Source of the DNA: WHSW01 sp963821345
GTDB lineage: Bacteria; Actinomycetota; Thermoleophilia; Solirubrobacterales; 70-9
DNA: 64,000 nucleotides
Assembly (NCBI GenBank): GCA_963821345.1
Contig: CAWGDM010000001.1
Location: forward strand, 496,001 to 560,000
Reading direction: 5' to 3'
Part shown: one piece after another, positions 55,784 to 63,154 of the stretch
How the letters are laid out: each line of letters begins with the position of its first letter
How positions within the stretch are numbered: position 1 is the first letter of the stretch
Notes under the pieces: model-generated
What the model was told of the DNA's origin: nothing
Database searches by the model: none
What the model saw: only the letters and a program-made list of their open reading frames with translations
Program-made: the position numbers and the translations under genes

Positions 55784-57022
55784 ATGGCCGCGGCCCCGGC
55801 GATCGACGCGGCCCGGGTGATCGCCGACCTGCGCGAGCTGGCGCACCGGACGTCGGACGAAGGCGGCGCCCAGCGGCTGTGCTGGGGCCCGGTCTGGGCG
55901 CAGGCGCGGGAGTTCCTGGGCGAGCTGCTCGGCGAGCTCGGGCTCGAGCCTGAACGCGACGAGGCCGGCAACCTCTGGACCCGCCTCGAGGGTGGCGACC
56001 CGGACGCCGACGCCGTGGTCGTCGGCTCGCACGTCGACTCGGTCCCCGACGGCGGTTGGCTCGACGGCGCGCTCGGGGTAATGGCCGGTGTCGGCGTACT
56101 GCGAGCCTGGGCGGGGGCGGGTGGCCCGGCGCGGCCTCTGGTACTGGTCGACTGGGCCGACGAGGAGGGCGCCCGGTTCGGCAACAGCCTGTTCGGCAGC
56201 TCGGCGTTCGCCGGGACCCTGGACGCGTCGGCGCTCGCGGGCCACCGGGACGCCGACGGGCGCGAGATCGGCGAGGTGCTGGCCGAGAACGGCGTCGATC
56301 TCGAGCGTGCCGGCGAGTGCGCGTCGCGTCGCGAGGGGCTGGGCGCCTACCTGGAGCTGCACATCGAGCAGGGCCCGCGGATGGAGGCCGAGGGGCTGCG
56401 CGCCGCCGCGGTCACCGGCTGCGCCGGGGTCGAGCGGCTGCGCTTCGAGTTCAGCGGCCAAGCCTCGCACGCCGGGACGACGCCGATGGACGCCCGCCGC
56501 GACGCCGGCCTGGCGGCGGCGGCGGCGGCCCTGGAGATCGAGCGCATCCCCGGCGCCGTCGGCGGCGTCGCGACCACCGGCGAGCTGCGCCTCGAGCCCG
56601 GGATCGTGACCGCGGTCGCCGGGCGGGCGGAGCTCGGGGTCGACCTGCGCCACCCCGAGCCCGAGCCGCTGGCGCGGATGCTCGACGCCGCGCGCACCGC
56701 GGCCAGGGCAGCGGCCCAGGCCCGGGACTGCGGGCTGGAGGAGGAGACGCTGTGGCGGATCGAGCCGATCCCGTTCGACACCGGTCTCGTGTTCGCGGCC
56801 CGCGACGCCTGCGCCGAGGTCGCCGGCGAGCCCGCGAGCATGGCCAGCGGGGCGCTTCACGACGCCGCCTCGGTCGCCCGGGTGCTGCCCGCGGCGATGG
56901 TCTTCGCGCCCTCGAAGGGCGGGATCAGCCACGCCCGCGAGGAGGACACCGACGAGGCCGACCTGGCGGTCGCGATCGAGGCCTTCGGCGCGCTGGCGAC
57001 AAGGGCGCTCGAGCGCGGCTGA
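55784..57022 (+). CDS. M20-family carbamoylase/amidohydrolase (HyuC/AllC-like)
   Basis: 412-residue Zn- or Mn-dependent amidohydrolase. Metal and catalytic motifs are GSHVDSVPDGGWLDGALGV, DWADEEGARFGNSLFGS, ELHIEQGPRME, the dimerisation-domain FSGQASHAGTTPMD, SGALHDAASVA and PSKGGISHAREE. Family members hydrolyse N-carbamoyl amino acids or allantoate. In this operon, after a decarboxylase and a deiminase-like enzyme, the logical substrate is an N-carbamoyl compound such as N-carbamoylputrescine, normally handled by the unrelated nitrilase-fold enzyme AguB. Confidence 0.82.
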   Translation: MAAAPAIDAARVIADLRELAHRTSDEGGAQRLCWGPVWAQAREFLGELLGELGLEPERDEAGNLWTRLEGGDPDADAVVVGSHVDSVPDGGWLDGALGVMAGVGVLRAWAGAGGPARPLVLVDWADEEGARFGNSLFGSSAFAGTLDASALAGHRDADGREIGEVLAENGVDLERAGECASRREGLGAYLELHIEQGPRMEAEGLRAAAVTGCAGVERLRFEFSGQASHAGTTPMDARRDAGLAAAAAALEIERIPGAVGGVATTGELRLEPGIVTAVAGRAELGVDLRHPEPEPLARMLDAARTAARAAAQARDCGLEEETLWRIEPIPFDTGLVFAARDACAEVAGEPASMASGALHDAASVARVLPAAMVFAPSKGGISHAREEDTDEADLAVAIEAFGALATRALERG

Positions 57023-57025
57023 CGC

Positions 57026-58036
57026 TCAGCGGCTGATCACCAGCTTGCCGTCGTGCGCGGCGACGGCGTCGGCGGCGTCGTCGAAGGACGCGGTCTCGTG
57101 GGTGACGAGCTCAGGCTTGAAGGAGCCCGCGCGGACGAGATCGAGGATCGGCTCGATCGCCGGGCGGGCGTGGCAGCGGCCGGTGTGGAAGCGGATCCCG
57201 CGGGTGTACATCTCGAACAGCGGCATCGGCGTCTCGGGCTCGAAGAAGATCGCGATCGCGGTGCAGACGCCGTCGGGCTCGGTCGACCGCAGGGCGCAGT
57301 TGAGGCCCGCGTGGTCGGGGCTGCCGGCGACCGTGATCGGGTAGCGGCCGAACTTGTCCGGGAACTCCTCGTCGAGCAGGTTGGCGCCGGCGCGAGCCGC
57401 CGCCTCGCGCTCGTGCGGGCGGCCGCCGGCGAAGTCGACTCGCGCCGCGCCGAGCGCGACCGCGACCGCCGCCGCATAGACCGGGATCGAGCCGGCCCCG
57501 CCGCAGATCAGGACCTCGGCGCCGGGGCGCTCGGCGAGCTGCGGCCCGACCGTGCGCCAGGCGTCGGGGATGTTGTCGGAGAGGCTGGCGATCGAGGCCG
57601 GCTCGATCCCCTCGGGGACGGCGACCATCATCGCCTCGGCATAGGGGACCCGGGCGAGGTCGGAGACGAAGCCGCCGTTGTCGGGGCCGAGCGGCAGCCC
57701 GTAGGTCGAAAGGAAGTCGACCGATTCGCAGTTGCCCGTGTGCCCCCTGCGGCAACGATCGCACTCGCCGCATGAGATCTGGAACGGGACCGTGACCAGG
57801 TCGCCGGGGGCGAACGAGCCGACCGCGTCGCCGGTTTCGACGATCTCCGCCACGCACTCGTGGCCGAAGGCGAACGGGCGCCCCGCCGGCACCTCGCCGC
57901 GGACCAGGAACAGGTCGAGGTCGCAGGTGGCGACCGCCAGCGGGCGGACGATCGCCTCGCCGTCGCCGTCGAGGGCCGGGTCAGGAACCTCGCGCCACTC
58001 GAGCTTCCCCGCCTCGACGAAGGTGAGCTGGCGCAT
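57026..58036 (-). CDS. Zinc-binding alcohol dehydrogenase
   Basis: 336-residue medium-chain dehydrogenase. The GroES-like domain has the catalytic zinc region FGHECVAEIVETGDAVGSFAPGDLVTVP, the structural zinc cluster CGECDRCRRGHTGNC, and the Rossmann motif is altered to LICGGAGSIPVYAAAVAVALGA. Family length is normal. It is followed on the same strand direction after an upstream NTF2-like gene, three bases away. The substrate is not predictable; close homologues are annotated only as zinc-dependent alcohol dehydrogenase. Confidence 0.85.
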   Translation of the reverse strand: MRQLTFVEAGKLEWREVPDPALDGDGEAIVRPLAVATCDLDLFLVRGEVPAGRPFAFGHECVAEIVETGDAVGSFAPGDLVTVPFQISCGECDRCRRGHTGNCESVDFLSTYGLPLGPDNGGFVSDLARVPYAEAMMVAVPEGIEPASIASLSDNIPDAWRTVGPQLAERPGAEVLICGGAGSIPVYAAAVAVALGAARVDFAGGRPHEREAAARAGANLLDEEFPDKFGRYPITVAGSPDHAGLNCALRSTEPDGVCTAIAIFFEPETPMPLFEMYTRGIRFHTGRCHARPAIEPILDLVRAGSFKPELVTHETASFDDAADAVAAHDGKLVISR

Positions 58037-58039
58037 CCG

Positions 58040-58411
58040 CTAGTCGTCCGCGACCGGGAGGATCCCGGCGCAGATGATCCGGATCCACGAGATCCGTCCC
58101 CCGGTCAGCTCGTAGTAGGCCTGCTGCTCGGCGACGTGAGGAACACCATCGCGGTCGACCCCGATCCGGTAGGCGATCCGCCGGCGCGGCCCGACCTCGC
58201 CCTCGGTCACATCGCTCACCCCGGTCACGGTCACGTCGTCGAACCAGTCGTGGAGCACGTCGTCGATCACCGCCCGCGGGCCGACGGCCTCCCAGAAGCT
58301 GTTCGGGGTCATCGCCCGGAAGTCGACATCGTCGGTGACCAGCTCGCCGACCGCGTCCCAGTCGGTGGCGCCGAGCGCCTCGGCGAAGCCTCTGGCGGCC
58401 CCCTCGCTCAT
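58040..58411 (-). CDS. NTF2/SnoaL-like small protein
   Basis: 123 residues: ARGFAEALGATDWDAVGELVTDDVDFRAMTP, SFWEAVGPRAVIDDVL, HVAEQQAYYELTGGRISWIRIICAG. A standard NTF2-like cone fold, ketosteroid-isomerase type; no catalytic pair can be assigned. It is the first gene of a two-gene unit with the zinc dehydrogenase. TAGACT lies 6 bases upstream of ATG 58411, so the message is probably leaderless. Confidence 0.7.
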   Translation of the reverse strand: MSEGAARGFAEALGATDWDAVGELVTDDVDFRAMTPNSFWEAVGPRAVIDDVLHDWFDDVTVTGVSDVTEGEVGPRRRIAYRIGVDRDGVPHVAEQQAYYELTGGRISWIRIICAGILPVADD

Positions 58412-58417
58412 CGGCCG

Positions 58418-58423
58418 AGTCTA
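58418..58423 (-). promoter_or_regulatory. TAGACT -10-like hexamer
   Basis: TAGACT on the minus strand, 6 bases before ATG 58411; no Shine-Dalgarno sequence. Confidence 0.45.
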
Positions 58424-58491
58424 ATCCCGTGTAACGCCCGCCGGGATCGGGCGACTCGGTTCACTGCACCACCCACGACGGAGGAGAGAGC

Positions 58492-59250
58492 GTGAGCGAA
58501 GACGTCCTGACCGAGAAGCAGATCGACCTCTGCGAGACCAGCGACACCGACTACTCGGACCTGAAGGCGATGTTCATCAATTGCACCCTGAAGCGCAGCC
58601 CCGAGGTCTCCAACACCCAGGGCCTGATGGACAAGGCGGTCGCGATCATGGAGCGAAACGGCGTCGAGGTCGACCAGATCCGCGCCGTCGACCATCAGAT
58701 CGCGACCGGCGTGTGGCCCGACATGACCGAGCACGGCTGGGACGTCGACGAGTGGCCGGCGATCTTCGAGCGGGTGATGGCCGCCGACATCCTGGTGATC
58801 GGAATGTCGATCTGGCTCGGCGAGAAGTCCTCGGTCGCCACCCAGATCGTCGAGCGCCTGTACGGCAACTCACATCTGCTCAACGACGAGGGCCAGTACG
58901 CCTACTACGGGCGGGTCGGTGGCTGCCTGGTGACCGGCAACGAGGACGGCGTCAAGCACTGCGCGATGAACACGCTGTACTCGCTTCAGCACCTCGGCTA
59001 CGTGATTCCGCCGCAGGCCGACGCCGGCTGGATCGGCGAGGCCGGCCCCGGCCCGTCGTATCTGGACGAGGGCTCGGGCGGTCCCGAAAACGACTTCACC
59101 AATCGCAACACGACCTTTGCGACCTGGAACATGCTCCACCTGGCGCGGATGCTCAAGGACGCCGGCGGGATCCCCTCGCACGGCAACAACCGCAAGGACT
59201 GGGACGCGGGCTGCCGGTTCGACTTCCCGAACCCGGAGCACAGGGCGTAG
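58492..59250 (+). CDS. Flavodoxin-family NAD(P)H reductase-like protein
   Basis: 252 residues. FINCTLKRSPEVSNTQGLMDKAV is the phosphate-binding loop of flavodoxin-like FMN proteins, followed by ILVIGMSIWLGEKSSVATQIVERLYG and YYGRVGGCLVTGNEDGVKHCAMNTLYSLQHLGY. A long C-terminal insertion (about 180-250) with a conserved-looking Trp/Asn-rich part is typical of the actinobacterial form. GTG 58492 has a strong GGAGGAGAG ribosome site. Electron-transfer or quinone-reductase function is inferred only from the fold. Confidence 0.78.
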   Translation: MSEDVLTEKQIDLCETSDTDYSDLKAMFINCTLKRSPEVSNTQGLMDKAVAIMERNGVEVDQIRAVDHQIATGVWPDMTEHGWDVDEWPAIFERVMAADILVIGMSIWLGEKSSVATQIVERLYGNSHLLNDEGQYAYYGRVGGCLVTGNEDGVKHCAMNTLYSLQHLGYVIPPQADAGWIGEAGPGPSYLDEGSGGPENDFTNRNTTFATWNMLHLARMLKDAGGIPSHGNNRKDWDAGCRFDFPNPEHRA

Positions 59251-59274
59251 CCGGTCGGCCGCGGGGCGGTCGGC

Positions 59275-59280
59275 TAGGTT
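59275..59280 (+). promoter_or_regulatory. TAGGTT -10-like hexamer
   Basis: TAGGTT, 6 bases before ATG 59287, with no ribosome site in the gap; leaderless spacing. Confidence 0.45.
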
Positions 59281-59286
59281 TGACGC

Positions 59287-60357
59287 ATGAGCGCCGCCTA
59301 CGACCGCCTCGCCGAGCTACCGATCGAGATCGAGTCCTACGAGCTCAGCGGCCACGACCGCGAGTACGGCGACTTCACCCGGGGATCGACGGTCGTCCAT
59401 CTGAAGGGCGACGGTCAGGAGGGGATCGGCGAGGACGTCGTCTATGACGTCCTCGACCACATCGCCCACCGCGACGCCGGGCCGGTGCTCGACCTGAGCG
59501 GGCCGCGGACGCTCGGTGAAGCCTGCGAGCTGCTCGGCGAGCTCGACCTGTTCAAGGGCGCGCCGCCGGAGCGCGACGCCTCGCGCAACTACCGCCGCTG
59601 GGCCTATGAGTCGGCGGCCCTGGACCTGGCCCTGCGCCAGAGCGGGCTGGCGCTGTGGGAGGTCGTCGAGCGCGACCCCCAGCCGCTGACCTTCGTCTGC
59701 TCGACCCGGCTGGGCAGCTTCGGCGACCACGCCGACAAATCGTCGACCGAGGCGATCCGCAAGCGCCTCAACCGTTACCCGGGGCTCGAGTTCAAGCTCG
59801 ACCCCGAGAACGACTGGGACAACGAGCTGATCGAGGAGATCGCCGGGCTGGCCACGGTCCGGGTGCTCGACCTGAAGGGCAAGTACAAGGGCACCCCGGT
59901 GGACGTCGACACCGACCCCGAGCTCTACCGGATGGTCGCCGAGCGCTTCCCCGACGCCTACCTGGAGGACCCCGACCTCGACGACGCGGGGGCGCGGAGG
60001 GCGCTCGAGCCATACGGCGACCGGGTTACCTGGGACGCGCCGCTGCACTCGCTCGCCGACGTCAAGGAGCTGGCCCGCAAGGCGATCAACTCGAAACCGT
60101 CGCGGTTCGGCTCGCTGGAGCAGCTGCTGGCGATCTACGAGTACTGCGATGCGAACGGGCTCGCCATCTACGGCGGCGGTCAGGGCGAGCTGATGTGCGG
60201 CCGCGGCCAGATCCAGTACCTGGCCTCGCTCTTTCACGCCTCGACCCCCAACGACGTCGCCCCCTCGGGCTACAACGACCCAGCGGTCCCGGCCGGGATG
60301 CCGACCAGCCCGATGAATCCGGCCCACTCCGACATCGGGTTCCGCTGGGCAGAGTAG
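59287..60357 (+). CDS. Enolase-superfamily protein with atypical active site
   Basis: 356 residues, muconate-lactonising/mandelate-racemase-like barrel with an N-terminal capping domain (EIESYELSGHDREYGDFTRGSTVVHLKGDG). The barrel shows LEFKLDPENDWD where the superfamily has KxK, VLDLKGKYKG and YLEDPDLDD at the metal-ligand strands, VTWDAPLHSL, and the C-terminal Lys strand INSKPSRFGSLEQ. The KxD in place of KxK and the LEDP motif suggest altered chemistry. It lies between a flavodoxin-like gene and ferritin. Reaction unknown. Confidence 0.72.
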   Translation: MSAAYDRLAELPIEIESYELSGHDREYGDFTRGSTVVHLKGDGQEGIGEDVVYDVLDHIAHRDAGPVLDLSGPRTLGEACELLGELDLFKGAPPERDASRNYRRWAYESAALDLALRQSGLALWEVVERDPQPLTFVCSTRLGSFGDHADKSSTEAIRKRLNRYPGLEFKLDPENDWDNELIEEIAGLATVRVLDLKGKYKGTPVDVDTDPELYRMVAERFPDAYLEDPDLDDAGARRALEPYGDRVTWDAPLHSLADVKELARKAINSKPSRFGSLEQLLAIYEYCDANGLAIYGGGQGELMCGRGQIQYLASLFHASTPNDVAPSGYNDPAVPAGMPTSPMNPAHSDIGFRWAE

Positions 60358-60370
60358 TACCGTCGCTCCC

Positions 60371-60901
60371 ATGCCCAAGAAAAAGACTTTCCCCGCCGCC
60401 CTCAACGATCAGATCGCCAATGAGTTCAGCGCCGCGATGCAGTACATCGGCGCGGCGGTCCACTACGACGCCGAGACGCTGCCGCGGCTGGCGGCGTTCT
60501 TCTACCGCCAGGCGCTCGAGGAGCGCAGCCACGCGATGATGATGGTCCAGTACCTGCTCGACGTCGACGAGGAGGTCCGGATCCCCGACATCAAGGGCCA
60601 GCAGACCAAGTTCGCCGACGACGTGGCGCCGGTGAAGATGGCGCTCGACCAGGAGAGGCGGGTCGGCGAGGAGATCTACAGCCTGTTCGCGCTCGCCCGC
60701 GAGACCAAGGACTACCGCGCCGAGCAGTTCATGCAGTGGTTCGTCAAGGAGCAGGTCGAGGAGGTCTCGCTGATGCAGGACCTGCTCAACGTGGTCGAGC
60801 GCTCCAAGGACAACATGCTGCTGGTCGAGGACTTCATCGCCCGCGAGGCCCCGGGCGAGGGCGGCGACGGCGACGCACCGCCCGAGGCCGGCGGCGGCTG
60901 A
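60371..60901 (+). CDS. Ferritin (iron storage, non-haem)
   Basis: 176-residue ferritin of the bacterial Ftn type. Iron-site residues are visible: FSAAMQYIGAAVHYDA (first helix Glu just before, in ANEFSAAMQY), ALEERSHAMMMVQYLLDVD (ExxH), EQFMQWFVKEQVEEVSLMQDLL (EQxxE). The C-terminal Gly/Glu tail is extra. It stores iron and detoxifies peroxide, complementing the Efe uptake system. TAGTAC lies 10 bases before the ATG. Its stop codon is in the loop of a 9-bp GC hairpin. Confidence 0.92.
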   Translation: MPKKKTFPAALNDQIANEFSAAMQYIGAAVHYDAETLPRLAAFFYRQALEERSHAMMMVQYLLDVDEEVRIPDIKGQQTKFADDVAPVKMALDQERRVGEEIYSLFALARETKDYRAEQFMQWFVKEQVEEVSLMQDLLNVVERSKDNMLLVEDFIAREAPGEGGDGDAPPEAGGG

Positions 60902-60929
60902 GCCGCCGCCCCTGAGCCGGGAGCGGCTC
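60890..60929. terminator. Tandem GC hairpins after ferritin
   Basis: GGCGGCGGC-TGA-GCCGCCGCC (perfect 9-bp stem, the ferritin stop codon in the loop), then GAGCCG-GGAG-CGGCTC (perfect 6-bp). They fill the gap to the convergent gene. No U tract, so factor-assisted termination or mRNA 3'-end protection is more likely. Confidence 0.5.
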
Positions 60930-60931
60930 GG

Positions 60932-61318
60932 TTAGGCAGCGTCCTCGGGGGGATCCTCGTCGAGGGTCAGGCCGGCGCCGGACTCGAGGTCGCGGACATA
61001 AAGGAGCGAGGCGTGCTCGATCACCCGCCGCAGCTCGACGTGCTGCTCCTCGCTTATACCCTCGAGCGCCGCCCAGATCCTGGGCGGCAGGGCCAGCTCG
61101 AGTTCGCGAGACTTGCCGTAGAACCTGCCGGGCAGTCGCAGCACCCGGGCCGCGGGCCGCCCGCGCCTGCTCTCGACCACCAGGTGGCCACAGGCCGCCG
61201 CGATCAGCTCTTCGATGGAGTCGTCCAGGGCCGCCGCGGCCGCCTCGAGCGTCGTCCAGCCGAACCCGTCGAAGCGGAGCGCGACTAGACGGTGGCCCTC
61301 GATGGCACCCGAAGACAT
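60932..61318 (-). CDS. Small protein of unknown function
   Basis: 128 residues: VALRFDGFGWTTLEAAAAALDDSIEELIAAACGHLVVESRRGRPAARVLRLPGRFYGKSRELELALPP, then LEGISEEQHVELRRVIEHASLLYVRDLESG. The helix followed by an Arg-rich segment (RRGRPAARVLRLPGRF) is compatible with DNA or RNA binding. Its start has AAGGAG and AAAGGA upstream and a 10-bp inverted repeat 22 bases before the ATG. It follows the ECF sigma gene on the same strand by 220 bases. Not recognised. Confidence 0.55.
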   Translation of the reverse strand: MSSGAIEGHRLVALRFDGFGWTTLEAAAAALDDSIEELIAAACGHLVVESRRGRPAARVLRLPGRFYGKSRELELALPPRIWAALEGISEEQHVELRRVIEHASLLYVRDLESGAGLTLDEDPPEDAA

Positions 61319-61339
61319 CGCGTCCTTTTACTCCTTACC

Positions 61340-61378
61340 GACAGCGTGCAGATTGCTCTCTCCGGTCCGCACGCTGTC
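61340..61378. promoter_or_regulatory. 10-bp inverted repeat upstream of the small gene
   Basis: GACAGCGTGC (61340-61349), 19-base spacer, GCACGCTGTC (61369-61378), no mismatch. It lies just upstream of the gene starting at 61318. Spacing of two arms (centre to centre 29 bases) could suit a regulator that binds three helical turns apart. Confidence 0.5.
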
Positions 61379-61395
61379 TATCGCATCTTGCCGAG

Positions 61396-61411
61396 CTGGC
61401 GCGAGCGCCAG
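61396..61411. repeat. Short hairpin after the sigma-factor gene
   Basis: CTGGCG-CGAG-CGCCAG, a perfect 6-bp stem in the 220-base gap after the sigma gene. Could end its transcript; no U tract follows on either strand. Confidence 0.35.
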
Positions 61412-61538
61412 ACCGCACTATAGGAGGATTTAATCGCCCCTTCATAGGAGCAACGGATGAACCGGGATGCCAGAGGGACCGATTTCGTCGCGGTCCCGGT
61501 TTCGTCGAGGTCGGCCCGCGATCCGCGGGCGGTGTCCG

Positions 61539-62141
61539 CTATTCGCGGGCGGTCTGCGGGGCCGCTTCCAGCTCGACCAACCTCGACTTCAGCGCCTGGC
61601 GGCCGCGGTGGTGCAGGCCATGGACTGCGCTCTCGGTCTTGCCGAGCCTCTCCGCGATCTCGACCGGCGAGAGGCCGGACATGTGCCTCAGGCAGAGGAC
61701 GCGGCGCTGCTCGAGTGGCAGGCCGGCCAGCGCCTCGATCAGAGATTGGCGACGCTCCGACGCGAGCTCGCCGTTTCTCGGCTCAGAGGCGCGCACTTCC
61801 TCGACCGGGATCTGGCGCCGGGCACGCAGATGGTCGAGAGCGGCGTTTCGGGCGACCCTCATGATCCAAGCCGCGAACGGCACCGACCGCTCCTGGTACT
61901 TGGTGATCGCCGTCGTCAGCTTTACGAATACGTTTTGAGTGATGTCCTCCGCCGCGTGGTGATCGCGGACGATGCTCTGTACGTAGGCCTGCACGTCATC
62001 CGCGTAGTGCACGTAGAGATAGTGAATCCCATCCCGATCGCCGCGCTTGGCCGCCGCGATCGCACGCCGGTCGAGAGCCGGCGCGGACGGTGCCGACTCG
62101 GCCCGGACCGCATCCTGCGACCCCCTCTGTGCTGTCTCCAT
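61539..62141 (-). CDS. ECF-family RNA polymerase sigma factor
   Basis: 200-residue group 4 sigma factor. Region 2: IHYLYVHYADDVQAYVQSIVRDHHAAEDITQNVFVKL, FAAWIMRVARNAALDHLRARR. Region 4: LEALAGLPLEQRRVLCLRHM, LSPVEIAERLGKTESAVHGLHHRGRQALKSRL with the HTH. No anti-sigma gene with a membrane helix is next to it. With the LuxR-type regulator upstream and the sugar methyltransferase at the window edge it may control a polysaccharide locus. Start ATG 62141; a G-rich stretch lies upstream. Confidence 0.9.
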   Translation of the reverse strand: METAQRGSQDAVRAESAPSAPALDRRAIAAAKRGDRDGIHYLYVHYADDVQAYVQSIVRDHHAAEDITQNVFVKLTTAITKYQERSVPFAAWIMRVARNAALDHLRARRQIPVEEVRASEPRNGELASERRQSLIEALAGLPLEQRRVLCLRHMSGLSPVEIAERLGKTESAVHGLHHRGRQALKSRLVELEAAPQTARE

Positions 62142-62361
62142 GAAAATCGGACCCCCCGATGTAAACCAAATGCCTCGCGGCCATGACGCGCCGCGGCATT
62201 ACCCTCCTGCACCCGGTCCGCAATTGCAACCCGTCGTCGGCGCCCACGCGTCGAATTACCACCGATCCCGTACACCATCGCGTATCCGAAATGAGGTAGG
62301 TCCGGGTCGAGGACCGCCCATTTTGCGGCGGTGTGGCGCCCCGGACCAGACGAAAGCGGCA

Positions 62362-63048
62362 CTAGACCCCCTGTGGAACCGTGGCGGTCTCGACCTCCCG
62401 GACGCCCAGCCCCCGCCCGCGCTCGGGATCGAGGATCATCGTCGCGGCCTCGTAACGCGATGAGACGCCGAGCTTGCTGAAGGCCGACGAAAGATGGCTC
62501 TTGACCGTGCTCTCGGCGAGATACAACCTCGCCGCGATCTGGAGGTTAGTGAGTCCGGCGACGACCAGCGCGAGGATCTGCTTCTCGCGCGTGGTCAGGG
62601 CTTTCGCCGTGACCTCGAGGCGCCGCCGGCTCGGGACCGACACCTGGCCGGCGCAGACGACGTCGACCACGGCCGCCAGCGCAGTCTCGATCTGGGACTC
62701 GAGCACGACGCCGTCGACGCCGAGCTCGAGCGCGCGACGAACCTCTCCCATCCGCGCGCGCCCGCAGACCAGCACGGCCCCCGCCTCGCCGTGGTCGGGG
62801 CGAATCGCGTCCAGCGGGCCGGCGGAACCTCCGTCCGGCCGCTCGACGGCCATCACCACGCACGCCGGCTGGCTCCCGGGCGATGTGGCAAGCAGCTCCT
62901 CGGGGCTTGCCTGGCGGACCTCGACCGCATATCCGCCCGCCGTCAACGCCTCACAGACCCGCTCTCGAACCGACGCGTCCTCGACGCAGACGGCGACTGC
63001 CCTGTGCCCTGTCAGGGCGACGGGTGAGGACGGGTCGAGGCTGTCCAT
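62362..63048 (-). CDS. LuxR-family regulator with degenerate receiver domain
   Basis: 228 residues. The C-terminal LuxR-type HTH is clear: LTTREKQILALVVAGLTNLQIAARLYLAESTVKSHLSSAFSKLGVSSR. The N-terminal part (about 12-130: VAVCVEDASVRERVCEALTAGGYAVEV, CVVMAVERPDG, AVLVCGRARMGEVRRALELGVDGVVLES) has the shape of a response-regulator receiver, but the phospho-acceptor Asp region reads VVMAVERPDG, so control by phosphorylation is doubtful. Start ATG 63048. It is divergent from the methyltransferase at 63155, so the two may share a regulatory region. Confidence 0.83.
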   Translation of the reverse strand: MDSLDPSSPVALTGHRAVAVCVEDASVRERVCEALTAGGYAVEVRQASPEELLATSPGSQPACVVMAVERPDGGSAGPLDAIRPDHGEAGAVLVCGRARMGEVRRALELGVDGVVLESQIETALAAVVDVVCAGQVSVPSRRRLEVTAKALTTREKQILALVVAGLTNLQIAARLYLAESTVKSHLSSAFSKLGVSSRYEAATMILDPERGRGLGVREVETATVPQGV

Positions 63049-63154
63049 CGGCCCATAAACGCCGCTTCGGGGCCGGAGCTTTTGGACGGTTCGCCGAACT
63101 CCGTCACAGGACGGGAGAACCGGCCTTCCTCGACCGTTGGTCCGCAGAGTCCCC

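Noticed and set aside
57018..57030. GCTGA-CGC-TCAGC stem between convergent genes
   Set aside because: Five-bp stem without U tract; too weak to call a terminator.
61457..61864. Plus-strand ORF with a possible ribosome site (ATAGGAGCAACGG) before ATG 61457
   Set aside because: Most of it is antisense to the sigma factor; composition is Arg/Ala/Pro-rich without features. Only the first 80 bases are outside the sigma gene.
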